From UBA5336 sp038522375 (GTDB lineage Bacteria; Pseudomonadota; Alphaproteobacteria; Caulobacterales; Hyphomonadaceae): a DNA stretch of 38,107 nt. Positions 16,688-24,914 of this stretch are shown here, one piece after another; positions within the stretch are counted from its first letter, which is position 1, and every line of letters begins with the position of its first letter. The stretch is from positions 1 through 38,107 of the forward strand of contig JBCBKE010000025.1 of assembly GCA_038522375.1 (NCBI GenBank). The letters are read 5' to 3'. The notes beneath the pieces were generated by a model. It did not search any database. It saw only the letters and a program-made list of their open reading frames with translations, and had not been told where the DNA came from. The translations under genes were made by a program, and so were the position numbers.

Positions 16688-17815
16688 ATGCGCATCGGCA
16701 TTCCGACTGAGATCAAACGCCAGGAATTTCGTGTCGGGCTAACCCCGGAAAGCGTCGGCGAACTGGTTCAGGCTGGCCACACTGTCACCGTGCAGGCGGG
16801 TGCAGGCTCAGGGTCGGGCTTTCCCGATGAGGCGTATGCAGCGATAGGCGCTGATGTGGCCGCCGATGCCGATGCCGTGTTCGCCGCCTCCGACCTGATC
16901 GTCAAGGTGAAAGAACCGCAGCCGGAGGAGTGTGCGCGCCTCACCGCTGAACACACCCTGTTTACATACCTCCACCTCGCAGCCGACCCGGTCCAGGCAG
17001 AGGGATTGATCGCATCGGGCGCCACCGCCATTGCCTATGAAACCGTCACCGACCGGTCAGGTGCACTGCCGCTCCTCACCCCGATGAGCCAGGTTGCGGG
17101 GCGCATGTCGATGCAGGTGGCTGCCTGGGCGCTGATGAAGACCCGCCGTGGCCGAGGGCTGCTGCTGGGCGGTGTCCCGGGGGTTGCGCCGGCCAAGGTC
17201 GTGATCATCGGTGGTGGGGTATCCGGCACGAACGCCGCTGAAATCGCAGCGGGAATGCGGGCTGACGTCACCGTCTTTGACCGGTCCATGACGCGCCTCG
17301 ACGAGTTGGATGTCCAGTTCAATGGCCAGGTAAAAACGATGTACTCGACCCGGGCCGCCCTGGCGGAAGCGGTCACCCATGCCGATCTCGTCATCGGTGC
17401 GGTGCTGATACCCGGCGCAGCAGCCCCCAAACTGATCACCCGGGACCAGCTTTCAACGATGAAGCCGGGCGCCGTGCTCGTCGATATCGCGATCGACCAG
17501 GGCGGATGTTTCGAAACATCTAAACCGACAACCCATGAGGACCCGATCTATGAGGTGGACGGCATCCTCCACTACTGCGTGGCCAACATGCCGGGCGCCG
17601 TGCCCCGGACGTCCACCTATGCCCTGAACAATGCGACGCTGCCGTTTGTGATGGCGCTGGCGAACAATGGAACGCGCGAAACGCTGAACAGCGACCCGCA
17701 CCTCGCGAATGGCCTCACCGTTGCAGATGGCGCCATTGCCCATGCCGCCGTCGCGCGTGACCTGTCCTTGCCGTTCCGGCAGCCCGGCTGGTTTCAGTCG
17801 CCAGCCACTCCCTGA
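16688..17815 (+). CDS. ald: Alanine dehydrogenase
   Basis: Catalyses reversible NAD-linked oxidative deamination of L-alanine to pyruvate and ammonia, in the cytoplasm. The 375 residues match the family (about 371). All key positions agree with the M. tuberculosis enzyme: Arg15 (EFRVGLTP), Lys75 (VKVKEPQ), His96 (YLHLAAD) and Asp270 (VDIAIDQGG). The NAD-binding loop is IIGGGVSGTNAAEIA. ATG 16688 follows CAGGAG. The 73 bases before it contain TTGCGCAA and a nearby TTGCAA; ald genes are often controlled by Lrp/AsnC regulators, but none is encoded here. The single-chain length and Ald-specific residues separate it from transhydrogenase subunit PntA. Confidence 0.96.
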   Translation: MRIGIPTEIKRQEFRVGLTPESVGELVQAGHTVTVQAGAGSGSGFPDEAYAAIGADVAADADAVFAASDLIVKVKEPQPEECARLTAEHTLFTYLHLAADPVQAEGLIASGATAIAYETVTDRSGALPLLTPMSQVAGRMSMQVAAWALMKTRRGRGLLLGGVPGVAPAKVVIIGGGVSGTNAAEIAAGMRADVTVFDRSMTRLDELDVQFNGQVKTMYSTRAALAEAVTHADLVIGAVLIPGAAAPKLITRDQLSTMKPGAVLVDIAIDQGGCFETSKPTTHEDPIYEVDGILHYCVANMPGAVPRTSTYALNNATLPFVMALANNGTRETLNSDPHLANGLTVADGAIAHAAVARDLSLPFRQPGWFQSPATP

Positions 17816-17866
17816 CGAACCTTCGCCGATTGCCCCTCGACCGCGACTTAGGTCGCAGTTGATCAT

Positions 17867-17912
17867 GAGTTGCAATAACAGCAACGCTCTGCAATAGAGC
17901 TTCTTGCAACTC
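17867..17912. promoter_or_regulatory. Nested inverted repeats before the siderophore receptor gene
   Basis: GAGTTGCAA (17867-17875) and TTGCAACTC (17904-17912) are perfect inverted copies 28 bases apart. Inside lie GTTGC-7-GCAAC (17869-17885) and GCTCT-gcaat-AGAGC (17886-17900). TGCAA occurs three times. The block ends 22 bases before the receptor start. It could be an operator for an iron-responsive regulator (Fur, Irr or RirA type) with overlapping sites, or a folded mRNA leader. The sequence does not match the E. coli Fur box, so no regulator is assigned. Confidence 0.5.
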
Positions 17913-17934
17913 AGTATCAGTAAAGACCCCTCCC

Positions 17935-20034
17935 ATGAAAAACGGACTTCTCTTGTCAGCAGGGACGACCCTGGCGGTTTCCATGGCCCTTGGCGGCATC
18001 GCAACGGCAGAAGAGGATGACCGCGTCCTCAATCCAATCGAAGTCACGACATCCTACCTCGCCAACGAAAAATTCAGCGGCATCAAGACCCAGACCCCAA
18101 TCATTGACGTGCCCCAGAGCCTGTCGATCGTCACATCCGGCAAGATCATCGAGCAGGGTTTCACAGATATCGGCGATATTCTGCGCTATACGCCGGGCGC
18201 GTCCATCGGCCAGGGCGAAGGCCACCGCGACCAGATCACGATCCGCGGACAGAACACGACGGCGGACTTCTTCATCGACGGGCTCCGCGATGACGTACAG
18301 TATTTTCGACCGCTGTATAACCTGGACCAGGTGGAGATCCTTCGCGGCGCGAATGCGATGATCTTTGGCCGGGGCGGCGGCGGCGGCGTGATCAACCGGG
18401 TGACCAAGCGGCCAGATCTCGACGGCGACCTGACGGCACTGACGCTAAGCGCAGACACGTTCGGCGAGATCTCGGGCGCCATCGACTACAATACGCGCAT
18501 TTCTGGCACCACCGCATTCCGCCTCACCGCCTTTGCGGAAAGCCTCGACAATCACCGGGATCAGTTCGACGGTGACCGCTTTGCCATCAATCCCACCTTC
18601 CTCACCCAGCTGACACCGGACACGCGTTTGTTGCTGTCCTACGAATATGTCGACGACGACCGTGTGGTGGACCGGGGTATCCCCTCGCTGAACGGGGCGC
18701 CGACACCGGGGTTCCGCGACACGTTCTTCGGAGACCCGAACGCCAACACGACGACGCTTGAGGCGCACATTGCGCGGGCGAGGGTTGATCACAGCTTCTC
18801 GGACTCGCTGTCGGCCAATGCGACACTTCAATATGCCGACTACGACAAGCTCTACCAGAACCTCTTCGCCATCGGCAGCAATCTTCCCGCGGGGGTCGTT
18901 GGCCTTGACGGCTATCTCGACACGACGGAGCGGGAAAACCTGATCCTGCAGGCCAATCTGGTGGCCGATTTCAACACCGGTGCGCTCACCCATACGCTTC
19001 TTGTAGGGGTGGAGTTCGGCGATCAGCAGACGGGCAACACGCGCAGCGATACTGTCTTCGACGAGAACCAGGATGATCAGATCAGCTTTGCCTTTACCGA
19101 TCCCCTCATGATCCCGGCATTCAGTTTTCCCGCACTCAACCGGAACCGCGATTCTGACGTCCAATTCGCCTCGATCTACATCCAGGACCAGGTGGACATC
19201 GGCAACAGGTTAAAACTAGTCGGCGGGCTGCGCTTCGACCAGTTCGAGATCGACGTCACCAATCGCGACGCCAGCATTCTTTCCGGAAACGATGGAGCCG
19301 CGCTGACACTGAGCCGCACCGATGAGGAGCTGTCTCCGCGGATCGGCCTGATCTTCAAGCCCGTGGAAACGGTCTCGGCCTATGCCAGCTTCAGCCAGTC
19401 TTTCCTGCCCCGGTCGGGCGACCAGTTCCTGGTGCTGACCCCAACGACCGAATCGGCGGCGCCGCAGGAATTCGAGAATACCGAGGTCGGAATCAAGTGG
19501 GACATTCGCCCGGACCTGAGCGTGACCGCTGCTTTTTTCCAGCTCGACCGTGAAAACGACACCCGGGAAGACCCCGACAATATCGGCTCTTCCATTATCG
19601 TCGGCACGGAAACCGAGGGTTTCGAGTTCCAGATCAACGGGGCCATAACAGATTGGTGGTCGGTCGACGCGGGCTACAGCTACCTGGATGGATCCGAGTT
19701 CGGCGAGGTGTCAGGCGCCACCGCGGCCCTTTCGCAGGTCCCTGAAAACATGTTCTCGATCTGGAACCGGTTTGCCGTCTCGCCCAAGCTCGGCCTGGGT
19801 TTGGGGTTGACCTATCAAGACGAGCAATTCGCCTCGACGAGCAATGCCGTCACCCTGCCCGACTTCACACGTGTCGATGCCGCTGCCTTCTATACGTTGG
19901 ACAATGGCACACGGTTTCAGCTCAACATCGAGAACCTGCTTGATGAGGACTATTTCCCGGCGGCCCATAACGACAACAACATCTCCACAGGAGCGCCGCT
20001 CAATGCCCGCTTCACCGTAAGAACGGCGTTCTAG
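17935..20034 (+). CDS. TonB-dependent siderophore receptor
   Basis: A 699-residue outer-membrane transporter that takes up a ferric chelate using TonB energy. The signal peptide covers about residues 1-26 (ending TATAEEDD-like IATAEEDD). The plug domain follows (DVPQSLSIVTSGKIIEQGF, TIRGQNTTADFFIDGLRDD and the VEILRGANAMIFGRGGGGGVIN region), closely matching catecholate/hydroxamate siderophore receptors of the FhuA/FpvA/FcuA group. The rest is a 22-strand barrel ending ARFTVRTAF with the usual terminal Phe. The ATG at 17935 has only a weak AAAGA upstream, which may matter because the leader is full of inverted repeats. No siderophore synthesis or ABC uptake gene is adjacent. The stop is 2 bases from the stop of the convergent SRAP gene. 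Ligand identity is not predictable. Confidence 0.95.
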   Translation: MKNGLLLSAGTTLAVSMALGGIATAEEDDRVLNPIEVTTSYLANEKFSGIKTQTPIIDVPQSLSIVTSGKIIEQGFTDIGDILRYTPGASIGQGEGHRDQITIRGQNTTADFFIDGLRDDVQYFRPLYNLDQVEILRGANAMIFGRGGGGGVINRVTKRPDLDGDLTALTLSADTFGEISGAIDYNTRISGTTAFRLTAFAESLDNHRDQFDGDRFAINPTFLTQLTPDTRLLLSYEYVDDDRVVDRGIPSLNGAPTPGFRDTFFGDPNANTTTLEAHIARARVDHSFSDSLSANATLQYADYDKLYQNLFAIGSNLPAGVVGLDGYLDTTERENLILQANLVADFNTGALTHTLLVGVEFGDQQTGNTRSDTVFDENQDDQISFAFTDPLMIPAFSFPALNRNRDSDVQFASIYIQDQVDIGNRLKLVGGLRFDQFEIDVTNRDASILSGNDGAALTLSRTDEELSPRIGLIFKPVETVSAYASFSQSFLPRSGDQFLVLTPTTESAAPQEFENTEVGIKWDIRPDLSVTAAFFQLDRENDTREDPDNIGSSIIVGTETEGFEFQINGAITDWWSVDAGYSYLDGSEFGEVSGATAALSQVPENMFSIWNRFAVSPKLGLGLGLTYQDEQFASTSNAVTLPDFTRVDAAAFYTLDNGTRFQLNIENLLDEDYFPAAHNDNNISTGAPLNARFTVRTAF

Positions 20035-20036
20035 GG

Positions 20037-20711
20037 TCAGACCTCAGCGATAAGGTCTGGGCTGTTGTTACGAACATTCCCAACCGCGGGACCAATCGGC
20101 CATGCATGCATGTCTTCGGCGGGAAACGGTTCGAAGAGGTCTTCCACAGGGCCACTGCCGGGATCAAGCCAACGCGCGTACTGGCTCGGATCGAGAATAA
20201 CTGGCATCCGCGTGTGCAGCCCTGCCATTACATCATTCGGGGTTGTCGTGAGGATCGTGAAACTCTCGATATGTGAGCCATCAATCATCGCCTGGTCCCA
20301 AAGCCCCGCCATGCAGAACCAGCGCCGGTTCCTCAGCGCGATCGCAAACGGTATCTTTGCTCCCTTCTCCCCCGTCCATTCGTAAAAGCCGCTCATCGGC
20401 ACCAGACAGCGCCGGTACCGGAATGCACCGCGAAAAACAGGTTTTTCGGCAACCGTCTCACATTTTGCATTGAAGCTGGTGAAGCGCTTTTCCTTCAGCG
20501 GCTTGGTCCACCAGGACGGGATGAGGCTCCAGACCATTGGCGCCAGTTCCGTCGCTCCTCGGACCCGTCCGGCGCGGACGATCGGTTGCAGGCTCATCGG
20601 GGCCGCATTGTAGGTCGGCTCTGGAGGCTCGACCCCATCGGGCGGAACCAGCTTCAGCATGGCCCGGTATTCTTCCCAAGTAACGCCATGCCTGAAAAAC
20701 CGTCCGCACAT
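20037..20711 (-). CDS. SRAP-domain protein (YedK/HMCES family)
   Basis: A 224-residue SOS-response-associated peptidase-like protein. Family members form a covalent thiazolidine crosslink with abasic sites in single-stranded DNA, shielding them. Cys2, which must be exposed after Met removal, is present (MCGRF). Other conserved residues are Asn35 (YNAAP), Asn81 in SFNAKCET, Glu111 in SGFYEW and His166 in GLHTRMP. All expected active-site positions are intact and the length is typical. It stands alone, convergent with the receptor gene; no SOS box is obvious upstream. Confidence 0.95.
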   Translation of the reverse strand: MCGRFFRHGVTWEEYRAMLKLVPPDGVEPPEPTYNAAPMSLQPIVRAGRVRGATELAPMVWSLIPSWWTKPLKEKRFTSFNAKCETVAEKPVFRGAFRYRRCLVPMSGFYEWTGEKGAKIPFAIALRNRRWFCMAGLWDQAMIDGSHIESFTILTTTPNDVMAGLHTRMPVILDPSQYARWLDPGSGPVEDLFEPFPAEDMHAWPIGPAVGNVRNNSPDLIAEV

Positions 20712-20763
20712 CCATGAACCTTAAGTGCAGGACCGCCCGGCGTCCACAAACGGGGCGCCCAAT

Positions 20764-20797
20764 AAAAAAAGGGCGCGGCAGATAAACTGCCACGCCC
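20764..20797 (-). terminator. Rho-independent terminator of the malectin-containing TadG-like gene
   Basis: Read on the minus strand, GGGCGTGGCAG pairs with CTGCCGCGCCC (one G-U wobble) around TTTAT and is followed by seven T. It lies about 25 bases past the stop of the gene ending at 20822 and ends its transcript. Confidence 0.9.
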
Positions 20798-20821
20798 TGG
20801 AGAGGTTGGTGATGATCGGTC

Positions 20822-23020
20822 TTAGTCTGTCAGGATCGAAGTCACCCCATCGAAGCCCATGGCACCAAGGCCCACTTCCAGGTCTTCGAAGGTAGCGATC
20901 TGGTGGTAGTACTCCTCGACATCCTGGGAGTAGTTTTCCTCGCCGCCGACACAGTCCTTGAAACCCTGCACCACTTCGGGTTTGCCATTGCCGAGCACGT
21001 GGAAGACGTAGATCTCCACCCCTTGGGACCGGGCTGCATCGCAGACGGCAACCAGGTTTTCAACATGCTCAGGGGTCAGGTTGTTGTATCCCCAAGGCTG
21101 GCTGTAGCCGAACTCACGGTCATAGGCGGTGGTGTGGCCGTCGGTGAACATGAGGATGATCTTCCGGCGCGATTTCACCATGGCGTTGGCATCGTTCGGA
21201 TCGATCAGCGACGCAGGATCTTCCGGATACGTCGCCAGCGAAGGATCGGTTGCAGGGTTGCCCCACATTCCCTGCCAGTTTGGTGAAACCATCCGCCAGG
21301 CCCAGGCCATGGCAATGTCGAACCGTCCAGTACCGGCCTTGTTCAACCCGGGAAGAGCATCGAAGATCGGGGTGGTGGTGTGGAGCGGACCGATGATTTT
21401 CTGGCCGTTGCAATCGGGCTTGTCACCGGAGTCGTCATTCTGCTTGTGCGAACTTTTCGACGACCGGAACTTCACGCCGCCCTCACCCTCGGGCGGAACG
21501 TCGGAAAGAAAGTATGGCAGCTCGGCATTGCTTTCGAGACCATAGTCTCCGGAGTCGCCCAGGTAACGGGGGTGCACACAGCCGTTCCAATTGAACTCGG
21601 TGGTTTCATCATAGTAGTTGTTATCGTCGACCGGCGGTACGAACCCGCGGAAGTCGAAGACAGCCTCGTCCTGTGCAGCCTCCACAACCACAACCGGCTC
21701 TGGCTCCGGTGGCGTTGGTGCGGAGAGGTTGACGATCTCGATCCCCTTGATGGCGGGGTTCTGGATGACGTGGATGAACTCCAGATCGACCGTTCCGTCA
21801 CTTTCGACCTGATGAGACACCACGAGGCCCTTGTTCATTCCACCGGCGAGATCCCACTGGTCGATGTCATCGAATACCGGCGGCACAACACCGTCCACTT
21901 TCACGTCGAAGACGCGCTTGCCCTTGCCATTCGCACCGCTCCACGTTTCAGCGAGGAACAAGCGAACTTCGACCATTTGACCGGCCTCAACAGGGAAGGC
22001 CCATTGCATGGAGCTGCCGCCAGAGTCGTCCCACCGCTCCACCTTGAAGACATCCTGCGGGACGCCGTAAGTGGAAACAGCCGACATGTTTATGCTGCTG
22101 CCCGTGCTGGCCGTCTTGTTGCCGCCGGCGTTGGCGAGATAAGGCGATTTACTGTTCGTTTTGTCTTTACCCCACTGCATGCCGCCATCTGTCGCGTTCT
22201 TCGCGTCAGAGCCCGCGTTCACGCGGAAGATGGGTGCACCAACTTCATACTCGCCAGGCCCCGGCTCGGGTGTTGGCTCAGGTTCGGGTTGTGGTGCTGG
22301 TTCTTCCCAACCGATCACGCCGTAGTCTGCAGGGGTCCAGTCAGCCGCGCCGAGGCGGTCTTCATGGTCGCCGTACAGCACCCAATCCCTGTAGTCATCG
22401 CCAATGTTTACCCGGTCGGCCAATGGGAAGAACGAGATGAAGAAATCGTCGCTGCCCGAAAGCGCATCAAGCTGGTTCATGGCCGCCTCGATCGCGTCAT
22501 AGGCTTCCTGGGACGATGACCGACCGCCATCCTTCGTCGGGAATGACATGGAGGACGTCACATCCATGGTCATGACGATTTCGGCACCGGATGCAAATCC
22601 GCCAGCCGTTTGCATCGCCTTCGATGTCACCCCCTGATTGACGTAGTTTATCCCCATCAATTGGGAGATCGTCGTCTCCGATTTTCCGACCACATCAACC
22701 TGGAAAGCCGGAGCGCCATCTGGCGCCGTGATTTCGGTCACATCCACAGAGTTGATCGAGAGCCAGTTGCCGGCTTCGGTCATGTTGGCTTCGATCGACG
22801 CCAGGGCCGCTGCGTCCCGCTCCGCGTCGGTTGAACCGAAAGGCATCAACGTAACCGACAGGGCCGCAGCATCGGCAGCTGCCTGCAGGCGCCGATTGTG
22901 GTTGTGGGCGTTCGTCAGATCGAACGCCGCTCCAATGGATACCAGGGCAACAGGCATGACCAATGCGAAAATCATGGTCATGTTGCCGTCGGTGTTCTTT
23001 CTGAACGATCTCAGTCGCAT
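20822..23020 (-). CDS. TadG-like vWA protein with inserted malectin-type domain
   Basis: 732 residues. The start ATG 23020 follows GGAGGA. The N-terminus is a TadE/G-type anchor (GNMTMIFALVMPVALVSIGAAFDL, residues 12-34) followed by HNRRLQAAADAAALS, typical of proteins exported with Flp/Tad pilus systems. A von Willebrand A domain begins near 146, with MIDAS residues Asp153, Thr155 and Ser157 and the distal Asp627 (MFTDGHTTAYDREFG). Between, residues 241-260 and 435-450 are Pro/Glu-rich linkers that enclose about 261-435, which reads like a malectin (di-glucose-binding) domain: FRVNAGS start, LFLAETW, GKRVFDVKVDG, VDLEFIHVIQNPAIKGIEI. The neighbouring paralogue lacks this block. I expect a surface or periplasmic protein combining metal-dependent adhesion with sugar binding. 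No tad cluster is in the window. Confidence 0.85.
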   Translation of the reverse strand: MRLRSFRKNTDGNMTMIFALVMPVALVSIGAAFDLTNAHNHNRRLQAAADAAALSVTLMPFGSTDAERDAAALASIEANMTEAGNWLSINSVDVTEITAPDGAPAFQVDVVGKSETTISQLMGINYVNQGVTSKAMQTAGGFASGAEIVMTMDVTSSMSFPTKDGGRSSSQEAYDAIEAAMNQLDALSGSDDFFISFFPLADRVNIGDDYRDWVLYGDHEDRLGAADWTPADYGVIGWEEPAPQPEPEPTPEPGPGEYEVGAPIFRVNAGSDAKNATDGGMQWGKDKTNSKSPYLANAGGNKTASTGSSINMSAVSTYGVPQDVFKVERWDDSGGSSMQWAFPVEAGQMVEVRLFLAETWSGANGKGKRVFDVKVDGVVPPVFDDIDQWDLAGGMNKGLVVSHQVESDGTVDLEFIHVIQNPAIKGIEIVNLSAPTPPEPEPVVVVEAAQDEAVFDFRGFVPPVDDNNYYDETTEFNWNGCVHPRYLGDSGDYGLESNAELPYFLSDVPPEGEGGVKFRSSKSSHKQNDDSGDKPDCNGQKIIGPLHTTTPIFDALPGLNKAGTGRFDIAMAWAWRMVSPNWQGMWGNPATDPSLATYPEDPASLIDPNDANAMVKSRRKIILMFTDGHTTAYDREFGYSQPWGYNNLTPEHVENLVAVCDAARSQGVEIYVFHVLGNGKPEVVQGFKDCVGGEENYSQDVEEYYHQIATFEDLEVGLGAMGFDGVTSILTD

Positions 23021-23127
23021 GGACAGTGTCCTCCGCTAACATATAATTGCGGACCATATCCAAAGCGGGTTCGTATATAATTATGCCCGCCATTTTTATT
23101 TTCATGAAATTTTATAAAAAAAGACAT

Positions 23128-23152
23128 AAAAAAGGGACGCACATGGCGCCCC
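23128..23152 (-). terminator. Likely terminator of the shorter TadG-like gene
   Basis: On the minus strand GGGGCG pairs with CGTCCC (one G-U) around a 7-base loop, followed by TTTTTT. It lies 22 bases after the stop of the gene ending at 23175. The flanking bases 23021-23127 are AT-rich, hold nothing coding, and should carry the promoter of the malectin-containing gene. Confidence 0.7.
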
Positions 23153-23174
23153 TTTTAAAGGTCTTTCCGACTTT

Positions 23175-24656
23175 CTATTTTATCAGAACAGGCGAGGCAT
23201 TCGTATAATTCAACGAGGTAAGACCCGCCGTAAGATCGCTGAAGCTGGCGACCTGATGATAATATGTCTGCACCGATTGCGCGTAGGCATCTTCATTGCT
23301 CACGCAGTCTTCAAAGGCATCCACAGCACCCGGCTCATCATTCCCGATGACGTGGAAGATGTAGATCTCGATACCCTGGTCCTTGGCCGCATCGCAGACA
23401 GCACCGATATTCTCCATCTGCTCGGGCGTCGAGTTGTTGTACCCCCAACTCATGTCATGGCCAAACTCCCGGTCATAGGCCGTGGTGTGACCATCGGTGA
23501 AGACCAGCATGATCTTGCGCCGCGGGGTCACATCTGCCGCGAGCGAAGATCGGTCTTCAGGATAACCGGCCGGTCCCCAAAGGCCTTGCCACTTCGGCGA
23601 CAGAAGTCGCCATGACCAGGCGAGGGCTTCATCGAACCGGCCGGTCCCGGCGTTGGACAGGTGCGGAAGCGCTGCTGTGACCTGCGAGATATCGTTTGTC
23701 GGGCCAATAAGCTCCTGACCGTTGCACCGCAGCGAATAGGTGCTGTTGTGGGCCGCTTTATGGGTCGAAGTCATGGCACGGAAGGGGACGCCATCATCTC
23801 CGGTCGGAGGGGTGTCTGACAAGAAGTACGGGAGCACGTCTGTCCCATCGAGGTCGTAGTCCGCGCTATCTCCGAGATACCGCGGATGGGCGCAACCGTT
23901 CCAATTGAATTCGGTCACGATGCCCGAATAGTTCGTGTCGTCGACAACCAGATGCGCATCACCCCCGGTGCCGCCATTGATCAGGGCTTGCGTGGCGCCT
24001 TCGAAGTCGCCGAACATCATCCAGTCCGCCCGGTCAGTTCCGATATTGATCCGGTCCGCGATCGGCAGGAAGGAAATGTAGAAGTTGCTCTGGCCTGACA
24101 ATGATTGCATCGCCGCCAATGCCGAGGTGATCGCCTCATAGGCCTGCTCGGTGGACGTGCTCGTGCCGTCATCGGCGACGAACCGCATGGAACTGGTCAC
24201 ATCGAAGGCCAATGCGATTTCAACGCCTTCCACCGAGCCCACCCCGGAAATTGACGCGGTAGACACTGATGTCTGGTCGACGCTTTCAAAGCCGAAAACA
24301 CCGGCGAACGCAGTCTTGGTCGCACCATCAACGGTGTAGGTGAACGTCAATGGATCACCCGGCGCGGTGGTATCTGTGAGAACACCGTCTTGCACCGTCA
24401 ACCAGCTTCCAGCGGTCGTCAGATTTGCAGCCAGCACGGCATCGGCCGCCGCTTCGCGATCTGCCAGAGATGAGCTGGTCGGCAGAGACGCAGCCGCAAG
24501 CACCGCTGCATCGGTTGCCGTCTGCAGGTGCCGTTTGTGATTGTGAGCCGTCGTCAGGTCGATGGACGAACCCAGAATCGCCACACCGACCGGCATGGTC
24601 AGTGCGAAGATCATGGCAACATTACCAGAGAGACTTTCCTTGAAGGACTTACGCAT
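23175..24656 (-). CDS. TadG-like vWA protein (shorter paralogue)
   Basis: 493 residues from ATG 24656 (MRKSFKESLSGNVAM); an in-frame ATG at 24671 is possible, while the still longer frame adds non-family residues. The TadG-type anchor lies at 11-33 (GNVAMIFALTMPVGVAILGSSIDL), then the HNHKRHLQTATDAAVLAAA segment. The vWA domain has MIDAS residues Asp152, Thr154, Ser156 and distal Asp388 (VFTDGHTTAYDREFG). It shares with its neighbour the long motifs TEFNWNGCAHPRYLGDS, DREFG, WGYNN and EIYIFHVIGN, so the pair arose by duplication. Where the neighbour has linkers and malectin, this protein has only a short loop (about 225-245). The two genes are separated by a terminator and 154 bases, so each probably has its own promoter. 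Role: envelope adhesin or Tad accessory, inferred. Confidence 0.87.
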   Translation of the reverse strand: MRKSFKESLSGNVAMIFALTMPVGVAILGSSIDLTTAHNHKRHLQTATDAAVLAAASLPTSSSLADREAAADAVLAANLTTAGSWLTVQDGVLTDTTAPGDPLTFTYTVDGATKTAFAGVFGFESVDQTSVSTASISGVGSVEGVEIALAFDVTSSMRFVADDGTSTSTEQAYEAITSALAAMQSLSGQSNFYISFLPIADRINIGTDRADWMMFGDFEGATQALINGGTGGDAHLVVDDTNYSGIVTEFNWNGCAHPRYLGDSADYDLDGTDVLPYFLSDTPPTGDDGVPFRAMTSTHKAAHNSTYSLRCNGQELIGPTNDISQVTAALPHLSNAGTGRFDEALAWSWRLLSPKWQGLWGPAGYPEDRSSLAADVTPRRKIMLVFTDGHTTAYDREFGHDMSWGYNNSTPEQMENIGAVCDAAKDQGIEIYIFHVIGNDEPGAVDAFEDCVSNEDAYAQSVQTYYHQVASFSDLTAGLTSLNYTNASPVLIK

Positions 24657-24914
24657 TTTGATACCCGCCATAACAAATTGATATGGCAGGTTTGCAGCAA
24701 CGCTCGTGCCAAGAGCAGTTGGTGCCGATCGCACTTTTCGCGTTAGATATTTTTTAATCTATTCAGGCGCAATATTTACGCATTATTAGCCAAGAACCGA
24801 TTTCAAGAATAAATCTGAATAATTTCCGATAAACAAATATTCCAGCTATTTACAAGTTTTCGATCCATTTTCCCCTGTGCGTTGAATCCTGACCCGCTGA
24901 AACCAACACTATCC
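24657..24914. other. AT-rich intergenic region between TadG-like and cyclase genes
   Basis: 258 bases, much richer in A and T than the flanking genes, especially 24740-24860. Both neighbours are on the minus strand, so it holds the 3' end of the cyclase transcript and the promoter of the shorter TadG-like gene. I see no convincing terminator hairpin after the cyclase stop and no reading frame of interest. Confidence 0.6.

Noticed and set aside
18445..19164. Minus-strand 239-codon frame inside the siderophore receptor
   Set aside because: Shadow of the receptor gene, which has clear plug and barrel motifs on the plus strand.
21380..22519. Long plus-strand open frame (379 codons) opposite the malectin-containing gene
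   Set aside because: Antisense shadow with no recognisable domain or ribosome-binding site, opposite a well-supported gene.
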